Assembly: GCA_020846375.1 (NCBI GenBank)
Contig: JADLDZ010000165.1
Span: 1-5,846, forward strand
Direction of reading: 5' to 3'
Length of the DNA: 5,846 bases
Origin: Nitrospirales bacterium
Lineage (GTDB): Bacteria; Nitrospirota; Thermodesulfovibrionia; Thermodesulfovibrionales; Dissulfurispiraceae
Shown one piece after another: positions 4,763 through 5,846 of this stretch. The notes below the pieces were generated by a model. That model was not told where the DNA came from. It did no database searches and worked only from the letters and a program-made list of their open reading frames with translations. How positions within the stretch are numbered: the first letter of the stretch is position 1; each line of letters begins with the position of its first letter. A program made the position numbers and the translations under genes.

Positions 4763-5644
4763 AGGCTTAAGGAAACCCCTTGGAAGTCCCTTATTGCAGC
4801 TCATAAAAAGCTGAATATCATCCCTTCGTTTAATTGTAGCGGACCTCAAAGTCAACATGTACTTGATTTGGTATTTCATGCCTCCACCTCCTCAGTTCCA
4901 GTTAATACGATCTATTCCGCTCGACCTCGGAAGTTTAATTGCATTAAGGAGGCATCTTCCCTAGTTGATTATAGAATTGGCTTAGATGAACTGCTTATTG
5001 TTTTAATGCCACCATTTCATGAAAAACAAATTTTGGGAATAATTGACAACGAAAATCTATGTAAGCGTTTTGAAGGAGGCATAGCTTGTACAAAAAAATG
5101 GTATACTTTAGGGCGCGAAGTTACCAGACACTTCTCTGTTTTTAACCCTAATATTCCCAAGTGTGAAATGGATAATCCTATCAACTTTTCTCAGGGAGGA
5201 AGTAGTAAAAACTACACAACATTGGGATGGTCCGAACAGGGCGAGTGGGGAACTTGGACTGATGGTCATGCTGCTGGCCTTATCTGCAATCTGGAAAAGC
5301 GGAAAGGATTGGATATAAAGCTGAGTGCTCTTGTCCATGCTTTCGCGCCGGACAACAACCCTCCACAGACTGTAGACGTCATAGTGAATTCACATAAAGT
5401 GAGCACGTGGAACCTCGATCATCAAAATACCCGGGAGGTTTCCGCTATCATCCATAATGCGAATGTACCGGATCAAATGCTCATGAATGTTATTTTTAGA
5501 ATTGCGCACCCATCTTCACCGTCAAAACATCGTATTTCTGGAGATAATCGGAATTTAGGCATAGAAGTAAAATGGATAAAATTTGAAGAGGTTAGAGACT
5601 CCAGTAAAAATGAGAAAGACGCAAACGAAATGGACTCCTCGTGA
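4751..5644 (+). CDS. Probable C-terminal remnant of a membrane glycosyltransferase-like (DUF6311/DUF7024-type) protein, cut by the IS
   Basis: This is an open frame of 297 codons with no membrane segment. Its nominal TTG start lies inside the IS right inverted repeat and has no ribosome-binding site, so the original gene probably began further left and lost its 5' part; the ATG at 5006 is the first internal alternative. Residues 75-118 (LDELLIVLMPP, then C104-KRFEGGIAC113) resemble the extracytoplasmic 'DTLYV..P..C..I.G..C' segment of large DUF6311-type membrane proteins. Residues 147-176 (SQGGSSKNYTTLGWSE, then GEWGTWTDGHAAGL) and the rest, with repeated beta-strand patterns (VDVIVNSHKVSTW, GDNRNLGIEVKWIKF), resemble the beta-sandwich module labelled DUF7024. 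These assignments are from memory and moderate in certainty. The acidic/basic tail (281-297) is unusual. Low G/C against the left block suggests horizontal origin. The fragment is probably non-functional, though it could be expressed from the IS end. Confidence 0.5.
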   Translation: MTRPRLKETPWKSLIAAHKKLNIIPSFNCSGPQSQHVLDLVFHASTSSVPVNTIYSARPRKFNCIKEASSLVDYRIGLDELLIVLMPPFHEKQILGIIDNENLCKRFEGGIACTKKWYTLGREVTRHFSVFNPNIPKCEMDNPINFSQGGSSKNYTTLGWSEQGEWGTWTDGHAAGLICNLEKRKGLDIKLSALVHAFAPDNNPPQTVDVIVNSHKVSTWNLDHQNTREVSAIIHNANVPDQMLMNVIFRIAHPSSPSKHRISGDNRNLGIEVKWIKFEEVRDSSKNEKDANEMDSS

Positions 5645-5846
5645 ATATTAGTCAATCTTTCATGTTGAGATCGAAGCCACTAATGGGAGCCGCTGCCCCT
5701 GGCTGAGGGGGCCGATGTCCTGAAAAGGCTCCACGCTCTTGTGGCATAAGGGGGAAGAAACGGGTCTGTCGAACGCGCAGGGACAGGCACAGAGACCAAT
5801 AAAGGCTGGAGCCTGCTCTCCTTCATTGGTGAACAGAAGCTGTAAC
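5645..5846 (+). ncRNA. Structured non-coding region, possible 5' part of a group II intron or other mobile RNA element (partial)
   Basis: No plus-strand reading frame of interest is present, but pairing is dense. GGAGCC (5686-5691) pairs with GGCTCC (5727-5732) and encloses CCCCT (5696-5700)/AGGGG (5706-5710). CCAC (5731-5734)/GTGG (5741-5744) and CTGTC (5766-5770)/GACAG (5782-5786) follow. A long hairpin has ACCAAT (5795-5800)/ATTGGT (5825-5830), AAGG (5802-5805)/CCTT (5820-5823) and GGAG/CTCT (one wobble) around a CCTG loop. ACAG-AAG-CTGT (5833-5843) closes the series. G/C content rises again, unlike the AT-rich gene to the left. The architecture and the GAAACGGG/GAACGCG single-stranded style suggest domain I of a bacterial group II intron. 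However, I see no GTGYG 5' end and no domain V in the window, so the class is unproven. Confidence 0.4.

Noticed and set aside
3503..4775. Similar CTTAAG-containing strings (3504-3515 and 4765-4776) as a target duplication of the IS
   Set aside because: They lie at unequal distances from the two inverted repeats and match at only 9 of 12 bases, so they do not behave as a target site duplication.
5660..5845. Open minus-strand frame of about 61 codons entering from the right edge
   Set aside because: There is no start in the window and no recognisable domain, and the region is dominated by hairpins. Frames antisense to structured RNA elements are often spurious.
1..5846. CRISPR array, tRNA gene, toxin-antitoxin pair or defence system
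   Set aside because: No regularly spaced direct repeats, tRNA-like cloverleaf or paired small genes were seen. The accessory part consists of one dead IS, a gene remnant and a structured non-coding tail.

Overview
The window looks like the end of a conserved bacterial housekeeping block that runs into a small accessory region. The left two thirds are GC-rich (37 of 60 bases are G/C at 2521-2580). The genes are typical of a Gram-negative bacterium, and gene style suggests Desulfobacterota/Geobacter-like or Nitrospirota-like lineages. That placement is an impression from protein style, not a proven assignment.

Left block. The C-terminal half of holA (DNA polymerase III delta) enters from the left edge and faces rpsT (ribosomal protein S20, minus strand). 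Between them lies a palindromic, REP-like GC-rich repeat. Such a holA-rpsT neighbourhood is common in bacteria. A 135-bp divergent spacer with promoter-like sequence then leads to a tight three-gene plus-strand operon: a deoxyhypusine-synthase-fold protein that appears to lack the catalytic lysine region, a small single-cluster [4Fe-4S] ferredoxin, and endonuclease III (nth). Both junctions in this operon are 4-bp ATGA overlaps, so translation is probably coupled. A short ankyrin-repeat protein on the minus strand converges on nth.

Right block. An IS256-family insertion sequence occupies about 3529-4762 and has recognisable, diverged terminal inverted repeats. Its transposase is dead: three separate single-base insertions break the frame, and an in-frame deletion of roughly 33 codons removes the region that should carry the second catalytic aspartate. 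The right inverted repeat contains a perfect outward-facing TTGACA hexamer.

Immediately right of the IS the base composition drops sharply (18 of 60 G/C at 4981-5040). An open frame there has no credible start of its own. It resembles the soluble C-terminal part of a large membrane glycosyltransferase-like protein, so it is probably a gene remnant cut by the IS. The last 200 bases are non-coding but rich in nested hairpins. I read them as the start of a structured RNA element, possibly the 5' part of a group II intron, continuing past the window edge.
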